Shown here: in pieces, positions 34,001 through 45,548 of the stretch
Numbering within the stretch: the stretch's first letter is position 1
Layout: the number at the start of each line of letters is the position of its first letter
From: Porodaedalea pini
Taxonomy: Eukaryota; Basidiomycota; Agaricomycetes; Hymenochaetales; Hymenochaetaceae
NCBI GenBank assembly: GCA_002794775.1
Contig: NBAY01000038.1
Coordinates: 248,001-312,000 of the forward strand
Length of the DNA stretch: 64,000 nucleotides
Reading direction: 5' to 3'
Translations under genes and position numbers: made by a program
Notes under the pieces: generated by a model
What the model was told of the DNA's origin: nothing
What the model saw: the letters and a program-made list of their open reading frames with translations, nothing else
Databases searched by the model: none

Positions 34001-34243
34001 GGGAAGCAAACAGTGACGACTCCTAATCCAAAAATCAAAGTTAAAGCCAAAGTCAAGTTTCTCGCTTGGATATGCTATATTTGGGATGCGACGTACTTTC
34101 TTGAGTCTCTCCTTTGCTCTTTCTGTGGCAATGTCCTCAGCTTCGTTTGCGGTCGACCCATGCTCTGATTCATCGCCCTGTGTCTCTTGACTTGGCGGGT
34201 CCCCGTTCTGCCAGAACCACTTTTTTCGTTGCCTCAAAGGCAT
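31062..34243 (-). CDS. LRO1: Phospholipid:diacylglycerol acyltransferase (PDAT)
   Basis: A multi-exon gene starting MPLRQRKKWFWQNGDPPSQ. After a charged cytosolic segment, exons starting at 34022 and 33912 encode one membrane anchor (KFIFPLGIFLGIVVGAVLLAP). The lumenal domain follows: YPVVLVPGIVSTGLESW, WMNAVILDPVTGLDPPGVKVRAA, YDTNNLLLAAYDWRLSYWNLE, the nucleophile elbow VVLVAHSMGSSV (near 33026-33060), HIESFIAVAGTHLG, and the last exon (...EDLFVSRIREYAERMQWD). The LCAT-family fold moves a fatty acyl group from phospholipid to diacylglycerol, making triacylglycerol in the ER. An Asp and His later in the chain should complete the triad, but I did not assign them. I did not verify every exon join. 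Confidence 0.92.
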
Positions 34244-34363
34244 CCCGCGTTTGGTATTGGAGATGAGCGAAGGCGCAGTCTTGGAGACAAAAATCAGTGC
34301 AGCAACCTCGGACGCACACCGGCGCCCGTGTGAGCATCACGTGAAATGTTGCACGTGGCAGTG

Positions 34364-34379
34364 ACGCGTCGCGACGCGT
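34364..34379. promoter_or_regulatory. Perfect 16-base palindrome with two MluI boxes
   Basis: ACGCGTCGCGACGCGT equals its own reverse complement and contains two ACGCGT cores ten bases apart. It lies 121 bases upstream of the PDAT start, in the divergent gap to the gene at 35099. A near-identical motif is at 7028, and an inverted ACGCGT pair is at 12274-12300. MBF-type control is a guess. Confidence 0.4.
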
Positions 34380-35098
34380 TTATCACGAAAACAATTATCA
34401 CTTCGACCATAAGTCCTTCCATACGCTCGCTTGTGCTATTACTGTCTGGTTCTCCCAATCTCTCTGCAACAGAGCTTTATTCTCGCCTAAGTAGCAAGTA
34501 CGTCTTGAGATCGAAGGGAACTAGCGCTATCTACCTCGCTATTCGAAGCTGTGCCTTTGTGATCATCAAACCAAATCAGTTTATCTTTGCATCGCTTGGA
34601 AGGGTAGCTCAGCAGGTGTCTTTGGAGTGGGCGTTTACTGTGTGACCATCAACACGGGGAAGAGGTGTGCGAACTGTTCCCAAGCCCTGTGAGAGCGGTG
34701 CGAACTGAGCGATGCCAGCGCTTTGACCTAAGGAGACGAATGAGGTACCTCTTTCAGACAAACGCCTCCTTCAATCTGTGCAGCATCACTGCTATGACTA
34801 GGACTTCTGGCGAGGCAATACAGCCAATAGCTCTTCATGCACGTACTTGCATGTCGTATACACCTTGCATCAGGTTCTTATCTTACCAGTACTGGTGCAC
34901 TGCCCGAAGAAGACCTTTGCAATGCTCTAGCCCCGATCAGTTGGGTTCCTTATCTTGTAAGCCTGTACTCAGACACAAGGCATGTCTTCTTGAAGCGACG
35001 GTGTACTGCACCTCCTCTAGCCCTCGAGGCTATCGCTCCGTACACTGACCTGTCTCCACCATCCACTCCATCTTTCTCAAACGAACACATCTCAGAAC
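34380..35098. other. Divergent intergenic region
   Basis: Promoter space for the PDAT gene (minus) and the 35099 gene (plus). TAGCTCAGCAGG near 34605 resembles a tRNA A box, but no B box or cloverleaf follows. No gene recognised. Confidence 0.45.
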
Positions 35099-37583
35099 AT
35101 GGATCAAATTCGAGCCAGTATAGATGAAGACATGGGCTACGATGAGGAGAGATGCTCGCTGGTCCCGTCAGTAAGCACGAACGCTACCGCAGATAATAAC
35201 CCCGGCGCTGGTCACACCCTGGGTAAACTCTACAACCTCGCAGGCAGAAAACTGGAAAATGGTCTCAACCCACTCCTTGAAAAACTACGCAAAGACGGTC
35301 GGACGGGGCGGTTGCATCAGGAAGAGCCACGCCATCACCATCAATCACATTCGAACGAGGATGAAGAGTCCGACTTGGATTACCGCATGGAGCAATGCTC
35401 GTTGGCTTCGACTCTGAGCTCGAATGCCACCGCGGATAGTCTTCCTGGTGCTGGCCGCACGATCGGTGCATTCTACACCTCTGCAGGCAAGCAATTGGAA
35501 ACGAAGCTTGGACAGTTGGCGGAGAAACTTGGGAAGGGTCCACGTGAGACGGTCGTTAGGATCCAACGACGTCGCTTGAAAGTTTTGCGTCTTCCATCCC
35601 ATAGCAAGAAGATCAAACAAAAGAATGCGAAGGTGAGAAGGGATTGCAAAAAGCTGCTTAAATACGTTCAGTAAGTGCTCCAATCCGCGCGGAACGAGCA
35701 TATAAATAGTATAATGCAGATCCGCCACGCCATCGACACAGATACAGGCTCTAGAATACGTCATCAGCCTCACGGTGGAAGATCCATTCGTTCGGGATAC
35801 GCTGCTTCTCATACGTGCAAGGCACATCATAGAACCTCTGCTAATATGGAATCCGTCCAAGGCGGAGTCTGTGCCGACACTTCTGAACAGGTCTCGCAAA
35901 GCCCTGTTGTCCTTGGGAGACACACAGATAAATACACTCGCACATGTGACGGAAGCATGGACGTTTGAGGGGTCAGATTGGCCATATTCACAACTTACAA
36001 GTCTCGCGGAGTACTTGAAGTAAGATATTCGTAAACAATGCTAGACACGGACTGATTTATTTTGCTTGTAGCGATCCAGAACGGGCTTTTCTTGTCATCC
36101 GGCACATAAAGCGGATGCTAGACAAACTCATTCTTGGTCGCCACATATATGCTCCGGAAATAGTCCATTCCACGATAAACTTCAGCGAACTTCCCCGAGA
36201 GTTTATTGAATGGACTTTCCTCGATCCACTAATCTCAGGACTTTTGAACTATCTCACACTCAAACGAAACTGGCAAGTCTTCAATCTTCCACCTTTATTG
36301 GCTTTCATTCTACGGTAAGCAACGGGAACGGACGAAGAGAGAAGCTTATGTCAATTATTTCACAGAAATGCGGACAGATTGCCTGAAACAATTGGCTCGG
36401 AGTTCTTTCGTTGGTTTTCAGCCTTCGATGCCACTGAAAATGGGGTCGACAAGTTGCACGTATATCTCTCGAGATGTCTCCTGCGTGGCATCGCACTCGC
36501 GAATGGTTTTGAAGATGATGCGAATTTCCAAGTTAATCTCGCTTATCTACATGAGCTATATCCTTGTCCCTCTGTACTTCCAATTCTGCGCAGGATCGCC
36601 TGCCCATCAGAGCTCATTCTAATTGACTTCGTCACTACCATGTTCAATTTCCAAGACTCCAAATTTACCGAATCAGCCGAGCATACAATCGCATTAGACC
36701 TTAATTATCTAGAGAACGTATGCGGTAACCTAGCGCAATTGGTGGACAGGTACAGTCCTCCAGAACTCCGGTTTTGTTGTATTGCTTTTCTAATATCATC
36801 TTCCTAGTGATCATGCTCCACTTAGTGGACGCGCTCTGCGTGCTTTCAACTATATCATCACTGTTGACAACTACTGCCGCAACGAGGTGTTACGTGTGTT
36901 GCAGACAACACGGATTGCTCAGACGATCACGTATGCCTTTCTGCTTGAAGATTCGATGAGAAAATGTGTACCCCGTGACAGACTTTGGGGCGACACGGAG
37001 ACAACAGTTCGCCACTGTGATGCCAATGGGACCTTACTACATATACACCAAGAAAAATACGTGAGTCTTAAGCTCTGTTGCACTTCAGACCAAGAAATAG
37101 TACCTGATGGATTGGATTTTGCAGAAATGGACACAGGTTCCTGGATCCTACTGTAAAGTGCTCGAAGGCAACGAGCAGGTCCTAGAATTTCAACGGAAAG
37201 ATGTCCTCGAGCTTCACATACCGCGTGGCACAGCCTTCTCTGCTACGGGACATCATCCAATCTCCGCTGGTATCACCGCGGATGGTAGCTATGCATACAT
37301 TGCACAGACACTGAGCAGGAGCGATAGTCGTGGCGGCTACATTGCAATTACCGAAGGCACGAAGCCCGAAGATCTGCGTATGTCAGACCGCCGCACTGGA
37401 ATGAAAAACGTGGTCCCCATGTATCTCGTCGTTTATGTATTGCGCTATTCACCGGCAGCCTACACACGATGCGAGCGTCTAATGGGATATCTATGTGAAG
37501 GGGATGTCGGGCTACATGCTACAGGCCCATATTCCTGGAAAGCATGGACCCCTGACTCAAGCCGGTCAGACCGCACGGATTAG
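35099..37583 (+). CDS. Uncharacterised 736-aa protein, six exons
   Basis: Exons 35099-35670, 35720-36019, 36072-36314, 36366-36749, 36808-37060 and 37125-37583 join in phase (2211 nt, 736 aa). The N-terminus carries a tandem duplication: CSLVPSVSTNATAD..PGAGHTLGKLY and CSLASTLSSNATAD..PGAGRTIGAFY, each followed by a K/L-rich helix. The middle is helical (HEAT-like appearance: DPFVRDTLLLIRARHIIEPLL, LPREFIEWTFLDPLISGLLNYL). The C-terminal 150 residues look beta-rich (AGITADGSYAYIAQTLSR...GGYIAI). I cannot assign a family. No signal peptide or catalytic motif is visible. Confidence 0.75.
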
Positions 37584-38078
37584 GAGTCGGACGTAAGGAG
37601 AACCGTGCAGTGTGGAAGTTAGATTGGAGGTGGACGATGATTCTGTGTACAACTCGCGCCGAGGATAGTGGGGAAAGTTCAAAGAGCATTCAGAAGTACT
37701 GCTGTTCTTAAGGAAATCGACATTACAGTCGATTTCACACCTTATTGCTATGTAAAGTTTCATCTACGTGTAGGTGTAATACCGAAGGTTTTCTCTAGAT
37801 GCGACTCTGAGCGCGCTTCAGGATTTCGACAAGCCTTGCGAACAGTGAGCATCTTTTTCACAAAAAACAAGCTAAACACAGAACCGGTTTAAGACCCTGT
37901 AGGTCATTTATCCACGTAGTAGCGTATAGTATTATGCAATTAAACAATCACATATATACAATCGTCTCAACCTTCTCTCCTTTCTTAATCTCAGGCCGGC
38001 GCCCTCATTCGTTCACAGAACCTCATCCTTCATTTCCACTTTCGCCTTCTTGCATCTGAGGTTCTTCTTCAGCTTCGA
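37584..38078. other. Convergent intergenic region
   Basis: 3' ends of the flanking convergent genes. Only short open frames. Nothing recognised. Confidence 0.5.
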
Positions 38079-39272
38079 TTATTTTCCTTCCGGGAACTGG
38101 TGCTTTGCGATAGTTTTTGACTTTCGACTTCGTTCCGCCAATCTCCTCTTCACTTTGTTTCCCTGCGCCAATGCTTCTCGTTCCATCCTCTTCGCTTCTC
38201 GCGCAAGCAAAGTTGCAGCTGCATCTGCAGCTTTCTGCTGTGTACTCGGGAAGAGCTTCTCCAGGACGTTTACCATACGCTCCACCTCTTTCAGATACAC
38301 GCTTAGTCCTTTCATCATTCCTTTCTCGTCGACTGAACTCCGGAATTTTGCGTCGAAATCCCGCGAGTACGACAGGAACTCGTTCTCACCGAATATAACC
38401 TCTTCTTTGAGTCTAGGAATATAAATGTAGCACAGCATTACGTTCAGTGAACGAGTGAACCAGTATAAAGAAAGGATCAAGAGAAGAATGACGCACCCGA
38501 GCTTCTCGAAGTACGTTTTCCGTTCGAGGTCCCATACCCGAGCCCTCGATAAGAAGATCTTCATATCCTCTCCAGCGGCATGTACACTCTCACGCTCGGC
38601 GTGCGTTAATCCATGATGTAACAGGCCACGCCACCGCTCATCCGCAAAAGGGTCTCCCTCCCTGGCATAATTCGATGGAAAGTACTTCCGCATGACCTTC
38701 GCTATAGTATGCGATTCCGGAGACGTCCACAAATGACAAATATGCTGCCGTCGTGCTAAGTCAGACACAAAAAGAAGGCAACCACAGACCGCAGCAATAT
38801 ACGCACTAGTCGACATAAGTTCAGCATGACATCTTCCCTTAGCAAGAGTCTGGTTGATTCATCCAACTCCTCATCCGCAATACTCCTGATCCTTTTCTCC
38901 TCCGACTTTTTGAGCAGCTGCACGCCTCGTTCTTGCGACTCGGCAAACTTCTGCTGTAGCTTCAGTGCCGCGCGCGCCTGTTCCACCGCACGTAGCCGGA
39001 CGGCCTCGATATTTGCGAGAAGTTCAAGTAGAGTCGGAATATCGTCGCATGATAATGTTGGTTCAATCAGCCGCTGAGCAGCATATATGAGCACGTTCGG
39101 TGGTGGGCAGGTATCAGCATCGACATGCGGGAGAATGTTCTCCTCGATGTATGCTGAAGTAGATTTAGGATAATTTCTCTGCGACAAGGAAAATCCTCTT
39201 ACAATAGATACACGCGCTGACGTACTCATCTGCAGGGTCAACGCTTGCGAGTTGCTCGGTCAGTTTCTGCAT
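38079..39272 (-). CDS. Uncharacterised coiled-coil protein
   Basis: Exon blocks on the minus strand: MQKLTEQLASVDPADEYVSACIY (39272-39203), then from 39153 YIEENILPHVDADTC...LLANIEAVRLRAVEQARAALKLQQKFAES (coiled coil). RRQHICHLWTSPESHTIAKVMRKYFPSNYAREGDPFADERWRGLLHHG follows, and a C-terminal exon ends in a Lys/Arg-rich helix (...RRLAERSRKSKTIAKHQFPEGK). Joins: TAT T/CA TAC across GTAAGA, and a GTATAT donor before RRQHIC. A start further upstream (near 39332 or 39491) is possible with an extra, very short intron. The family is not recognised. Confidence 0.55.
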
Positions 39273-40378
39273 TGTTGTCGTGGTCGCGTCCAACTCACGC
39301 GCAGGTCACGAGACCGACGCGTCATGTTTGGTGACGTTTGCACCTTTTTGGCCGGACGACGCTGAAATAGACGAGCAGAACAAGCCGTGAATATGATAAA
39401 GGATAGGCCAGAGGAAGGCTGTATCTCTGATCTCCCTTTCAAAGAGTCGATTTGTATACAAGATAAACTCACTGGCAGTTTGATTATTCATGATGCCTTT
39501 TTTTCTTAGGGCTGGATGCAGATAAAGCTACAGCCAGTCTCTGAAATCTTGGATAGCATATCTGAGTTACTCAGGCCATTTGTCCTTACATGTACTCTGT
39601 AGTGATCTAAGTTTATGCCGTGCTGAGTCGAAACGTCACAGAAAAGTTCTTCACAGGAAAGAGGAAACAATGTTATTTGACAATCTTGCTGTGACTGCAT
39701 TCGAAGTATCCAATCTGATCTGAATCCCAAACAAAGCAATCGTGTAACTTTCCACCTGATCATTGGAGATATCCCATAAACTCGGGAATAGAGGAAGAAA
39801 ATGTATAGAGTCAAGAGGAAAAATAAACAAAACTCAAATCCCGAAACTCGAATCCCGCGACACCCTTCAGAATCAGAGATACGTAACCCGAGTCGCACTG
39901 TGAAAGAGGAAGGGTCGCGGTTATCTATTGCAAGAAGGAGCTGGAGAACGATTTCCAGAACGCATACGTACATTTGAACACCTCTTCAAACTCCAAGTAA
40001 GTACAAACCCATGTGGACCAAAAGAAATGCCATGCAGCGTCGGGGTAACAAGAAAGCCATGTAGACATGCATGTGTTTTTTTTGTCGATATGAGCTGCGA
40101 CTCGTGCTCCACTATCACTACGAATGATACTACTAGTACTCTGAATATGCTTATCATTACGGCGCTCGGGTTTTTCAAACATAAATTAAACAGTTTTGAT
40201 GCTAAAATTGCAAAGCAAGTAAGTTTTTTATACGGAGACATACATATGGTTTTCAGCGTGAGACTTGCTTTCTAATCACGGACAAGGACATTTTGCATTC
40301 ACGCTGCCACCAACGCATTCCGTGCCCTCTATCACTCGCTCCCTATTGACTGCTACCTCAATATCGTGAAAACAAATA
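39273..40378. other. Intergenic, no supported gene
   Basis: Several 80-150-codon frames overlap on both strands (for example 39973-39506 minus, 39928-40275 plus), but none shows a motif or consistent splice signals. The last part is the promoter of the 40379 gene. Confidence 0.45.
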
Positions 40379-41455
40379 ATGGCCTCTCTTCTTGAACGAA
40401 TAGACATTACTTCGACCAATGGCAACTCAGGCCCCGTCCGCAACCGTGGCGGACGCGCCGCATCAACGCCATACGTTCGTGTCGTTTCTTTCTTCCAACG
40501 AGCTAGCACTCAAGTCTGCAATGCTTTCTCTGTTTCCCCCGACATTGACGGAAAAAACAACGAAATATACTTTTGGTGACGTGTAGGATCGGTCGGCGAA
40601 GCTAGGCCAGTCGAAGGCCGATGAAGACACTGTCTGGAAACACGACCGGTACAACGGGCCTGGAAAGAGTCTCGGTTCACGTCTCTCAGACTCCCCGACT
40701 CTTCCGAGAGTGAACGCAAATGGAGCAGCACTAGCTCTTCGCCAGGCAATGGGGCTTGACCCGCGACGTTCGACAGGAGAGGATCTGACTATCAAGGGAG
40801 CGAGCGCAGTAGGCTTAAACGTGGTACAGATTGAAAATCTGGCAAGTGGGACAACCGCGGCGGATGTTGAGGTGCGTTTGTTTTGTTCATTCGCGAACTG
40901 CGTATGCTCATTTCTTTAACTCGTCCTGCCATCGGCGTCTTTTGTTGCTAGGCTATCTTCAAGCGCTGCGGCCCCATCCTTGAGGCACGTGTCCACGGAC
41001 CCAAGGATGCCGCAAAAGTGACTGTACGACTGAAGTTCAAGAATTCCGACGATGCGAAACGCGCAGTAACCGAGTACGATGGGAAGTCGGCGGACGGCAA
41101 CGTGCTTGCTGTGTCTGTCATAGGCAGCGCGAGCACCGCACTCGGCGGACGTCTGGGAGGTGGCGTAGTAAACGGGACCGTCGATGTCTTGATGGATGAC
41201 GGTGCAGACAATTCCGGTGGATCGTGCGTCTGTCTTTGTTTCCTTTTCATCCATGATCTGAATTCTGTGGATAGAAAAATGCGCTCCGACGAACTCCTCG
41301 CAGACCCAAGGGCCCAGGTGTTAACTGTGCCTCCTGGTGTCGATCCAGCAGAGTACGGAGAGCGCGGTAGCTGGCGTGGGCGCGGCAACCGACGGGCCGG
41401 TCGGGGATTCGCAAGGCGTACGCGACGCAGTGACTCTGCTATGCTTGTTGACTGA
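40379..41455 (+). CDS. RRM protein of the ALY/Yra1 mRNA-export type
   Basis: Exons 40379-40474, 40587-40871, 40952-41223 and 41275-41455 sum to 834 nt (277 aa). After a basic, Gly/Arg-containing N-terminus come LTIKGASAVGLNVVQIENLASGTTAADVEAIFKRCGPI (RNP2 side), KVTVRLKFKNSDDAKRAV (RNP1 side) and GNVLAVSVIG, a single RRM. The tail ends RGSWRGRGNRRAGRGFARRTRR, an RG-rich RNA-binding segment. This layout fits nuclear RNA-annealing/export adaptors. It lacks a clear UAP56-binding end motif, so plain RRM protein is the safe call. The first intron uses a GTTCGT donor. Confidence 0.8.
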
Positions 41456-41748
41456 GTTGGCATAGTCCGATCGCCTAAACCATTTATTGTACGAGATTAC
41501 ATACCAGTCCTTGCTGTTGCCCTACTCACTCTATCTTATCCATTGTGTTTATATCCCTCCTGATTATGTTTCCCTGGGTGCTTTATATGTTATCTACAGA
41601 CTTCACGATTAGTACATGCATACTGGTGTGCCTGCGAAATGTTCAACAGCGACAACTACTACGAGGGGTAGACATGAGGGCAATCTACAGACTAAACATT
41701 TCCACGCTGAACACTATCACCAGAATCCTCTTCTCTCTTATCTGAGTC

Positions 41749-44700
41749 TCAAGACTTCTTCAGCTTGTCAAGAAGAGCTTGGGATGGCGTGCGACGAGGC
41801 TGCGTGATCTCTTCCCAAAGATGTACTATCCGCGAAGAATTGTAAAGTGGCATTATATAAACAAACAGTCGTTTTATACTCACCATCGGAATGCCTGTCA
41901 GGATGCAGAACGCAGTCACAGCCGCCAGCATGCCTAGGAGAGATAGCATTAAGCATGTGCCAAGGCCTGCGGGCTATGGAAACAGTGGGGAAAAGCGGAC
42001 GAACCGAAAGTACGGAGAACGCCCTACGAGTTTGTATTCCGAAGTCAGTTTCGTGAATGAATCATAAGCTTCAAGGGCGGACGAACCAGATCAACTACCC
42101 ATCCGTTGACAAAGAGAGTGACGCCGTATAGGACCATGTTCTTCGCGAAGTTGACGAGAGCGAAACACTGAGGAAAGAATGAATGGCAAGGACGTGAAAC
42201 GAAGTTCAAGGACAACAAAGAGGAATGGTTCACCTCAGGCGCGTTCTTACGATGCACATCCTGTATAGGTGAAGACAATGTTTAGGAGTAGATTATTGTT
42301 GGAAGTCAGTGCACTGACTATTAGGTAGCTGCATATCGCAGTTGCTCCTATGCACTGGCCAGCGCTCTGACGCAGGTCAGAATCAGTCTTCGCTTCTTTA
42401 TAAGTTTCATGATACTACAAACTTACGATCATGGAGTACATGACGACAGGTCCAACTTTAAATGAAGATAGTTGTGAAAAGAAAAACGGTTAAAAAAAGG
42501 TTGAAGGACTGACTCCAGGGGAGTCCTTTTGGCTGCATAATAGCCTACGAACGTGTAGCCTCGACGTTAGCAATATACTACACGTAGACCAGCTCTAGGG
42601 ACATGAAGTTATACTGACCCAACCAACGTATCCGGCGATGTCCAGGACGAACATTGGAACCAACAGGAACAACCGAAATTCTGGTTCGTAGATGCCTTTG
42701 TTCCGCCTTGCAGCCCATTTGACGGACCAATCAGACAATCTGACGAATAATTTCTAATGATTCGACATGTCTCAGAAAAAGGGAACGAGCAGAATACGCA
42801 CGGCCCGGCAACGGCGGTGCCAAGGACAGATCCGATGAAGGGTCCGATGGAAACGAGGCCAACGCTACCGAAGACGAGGGTCAGTTGCCTTTCATAGTGA
42901 CTGAATAAATTTGTCCTACGTTGTTGCGTTGAAAAAGTACGGTGCGCTGCCGAACACTAGCGAGTAGATGACGGAGACGACTGCAGTACGGAGTTAAATA
43001 AAGTCTCTTCTGAGTAAATATGAAAGCTCGCCGACAAGCCAACTTTATGTTGAAGGGTATGAGTATGCTTCTCGTATCAAAGAAATGAGAGCGAACTAAC
43101 ACGGTCGTGCAGCCATCTAAGAAATGTAGAGGCTCAGGATATATAAAGGAAAGACGAAACTGCAATGTAGAGAGACTCACAAGAGAAAAACGTGAACCAC
43201 ACTGCCGGGCTCAGTGCGAAGGGCAGAGGTCTCAGTAAGGCCTTTACGAGACTTATATCGCTCGAATAACTCCATGGCTTGAGTTCTTCAATGAAACTCT
43301 TCGGGTTTGAAGTCTCCTGAATCGTAGCTGACGAGCTCGGGGTCTTTGGTGTTTTCTCGGTTTCTTCATCAGCTACCTCTCCGTTGCATATGTCTGAGCC
43401 CAAAGGACAGGCTTTTGCACCCAGTTTGACTATATCTTCAAGATTGCTGTCGTAGTCGGCATTGTACGCGCTGCCGCGATCGTACTTAGGTGGAAAATGA
43501 GAATAGGTCAGACAAGCTTATTTGGAAGGAAAGAAATAATAGTACCATCGTTTCAGGCATAAGAAAGATCGATGTAAGCAGACTGACGCCGAACATGACC
43601 ATAATTATCCAAAACGTCCACCTAAGGAAAGGAAGGTCAGAGCGTTGCATTAAATAAGTGCGTGTTTCTTTCACCTCCATCCAAGGCTGTTTATAACGGG
43701 ACCATTGACAATTGGTGTTATCTTCGATGCATCAGTGATTGCTCCTTCGAGGGTCTGGATTAGCAATGCTCACCGCGATGCCTCCTGTAAAACAATAAGA
43801 ACTCATTGAATATGATCTCAGGATATAGAATCTACAAACCTCCGATAGCGAAATTCCAGATAGCCACACGCTTTCCCCTTTCATGGACCTGGGCAGAACT
43901 GAGATGACTGGAAGGGAAGGTATCCAGAACTGTACCAACAAAAAAGACATCCCCTATACTAGCCGCCGCAAGAGCCTCATAGGGAGCCATTCCGAAGCCT
44001 GCGAGAACAATTTTTTTAGAAATACAGACAAAGCAGCAGCAGCGGAAAACCGCACCTTGAAACACTCGGGCGGCTTTAAATGAGCTGATATTTGCTGATC
44101 TGGGGACACGTCAGACTCTCTGGTAGGCTGTTCTCTAGAAGTCTCAAACCTCGCGGCCCAGATGCCTTGAGGGATAGTAAAAATAGAGAGAATCCAGGTC
44201 ATTGATCGTTCCAAAGCTCGATGTTTGGCCCTATTCAGAAGAGCTTACATGTGAAAAACTGGCATGCCGAAGCAAACAAGAAGACAGGCCGACGACCAAT
44301 CTTGATGCCCAAAGAGCCTTGAAGAAGAGTAAAAATTCCGAGAGCCAGTGATAGGTCTGCATTGGTTCCCGCTACAGTATCGACAGAGACATCCCATTCA
44401 GCGGCGATGTCTTTAAACCCAGCACTGTACAAGCATTGAAGAGAATTAGGGTCAGAGCATGATTTATACCTCAGACACGCACTTGAGAAGATGCCCGATA
44501 GATCCACTTAACGTCGCAAATAAAAATCAAATAATGACGAACTCAAAAGCACAGAAAGGCCGTACGCTAGACCAGCAGCTAGACAAAGACTGTTGAAAGT
44601 AATAGTAAGAGTCGGAAGTAAATAATTAGATAATCAAAAGCGACCGTCCGTGGGAAATTAGGTTCTACCTCCAAAAAAGGCACTCAATTTTCCACCGCGG

Positions 44701-45073
44701 CCAGTTCAATGGATCCTTCAGTGCACGAAGGGCTTCAGTAAGGGTTGCCAATATTACTGCAACTTCAGCGTACCTTTGGATCGTCCGAAGGCTGTGGAAT
44801 AAGCACGATATCCTTGTTGCTTTGTTCGTTACGAAGGGGTGAGTCGTTCATTCACATCGGTGTTTGGAGCCACACTACTCACCCAATGGCATGTTTTAAC
44901 TGACGATACGCGATACCAGTGTCAGAATCCAAGGGTGTCTTCTCGCTGAGGAGTGCCGTCCCAGGAACCTGTCCACACGGCGAAACAATGTCAAAATGTC
45001 TTTCTCTCGCTGATTTCAAGCGTTCACTCACATGCTGTCCAAGTTTTTTGTCTTCGAGCACTCCGAAGGTCAT
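41749..45073 (-). CDS. Major facilitator superfamily transporter (DHA1-like), many introns, possibly damaged
   Basis: Starts MTFGVLEDKKLGQH (45073), then VPGTALLSEKTPLDSD, IVLIPQPSDDPK and DPLNWPRWKIECLFW, the typical N-terminus of fungal MFS transporters before helix 1. Later pieces: AGFKDIAAEWDVSVDTVAGTNADL, LGIKIGRRPVFLFAS (motif A-like), ARVFQGFGMAPYEALAAASIGDVFFVHERGKR, LGWRWTFWIIMVMFGV, a charged central loop, and GMLAAVTAFCILTGIPMVSI near the end. More than ten short introns are needed. At about 44430-44560 I could not join the exon ending VLL to the one starting AGF in phase, so a frame defect is possible. It is divergent to the dioxygenase at 45549. Substrate unknown. Confidence 0.75.
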
Positions 45074-45548
45074 GCTAGTAAGAGGATGAAGTAGATGGGA
45101 GTGGAGTCTCAAGTCAACGATAGCTATAGTTGTGGCATTCCTACAGCGACTTCTTTTTGACACAAATAGCTATCTAGTCTGGGAAGCAGGGCAATTCGGC
45201 GACCCGTTCGAAGCATGTCCAATAAAACCTTCTACTCGGTGTTCAAGTTCTGGTATTCAGTCGAGAATCAAAGAAGAAGTGGACTCATGTTCAAGATACT
45301 TCGTCGAGTCATAAGCGTCGGATTGATCTCACAATTGGATGTCCGTGTATTTCTGCCGCCTCCAACTACAGGAAGTCAGAGTCAACATTGAAAGGTCAGG
45401 TGCCACGGCACGTATCTTTCACCTATCAGCTGATGAAGAGGACTTTGTATTCATGCAGAACAATTATGCAAGACAAGGTGAAAACGATACGATTTAGCTT
45501 TATAATTGTGCTTCCGTCTCTGACTACCCTTCAGACTAACTGCGCGCC
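45074..45548. other. Divergent promoter region
   Basis: A 475-base gap between the MFS transporter (minus) and TauD-type dioxygenase (plus) starts. A shared promoter is possible. No motif stands out. Confidence 0.4.

Noticed and set aside
34600..34680. tRNA gene suggested by an A-box-like TAGCTCAGCAGG
   Set aside because: No B box (GGTTCGANTCC type) and no cloverleaf pairing downstream.
39506..40275. Genes on either strand between the coiled-coil gene and the RRM gene
   Set aside because: Overlapping frames of similar length on both strands, no conserved motif or consistent introns.
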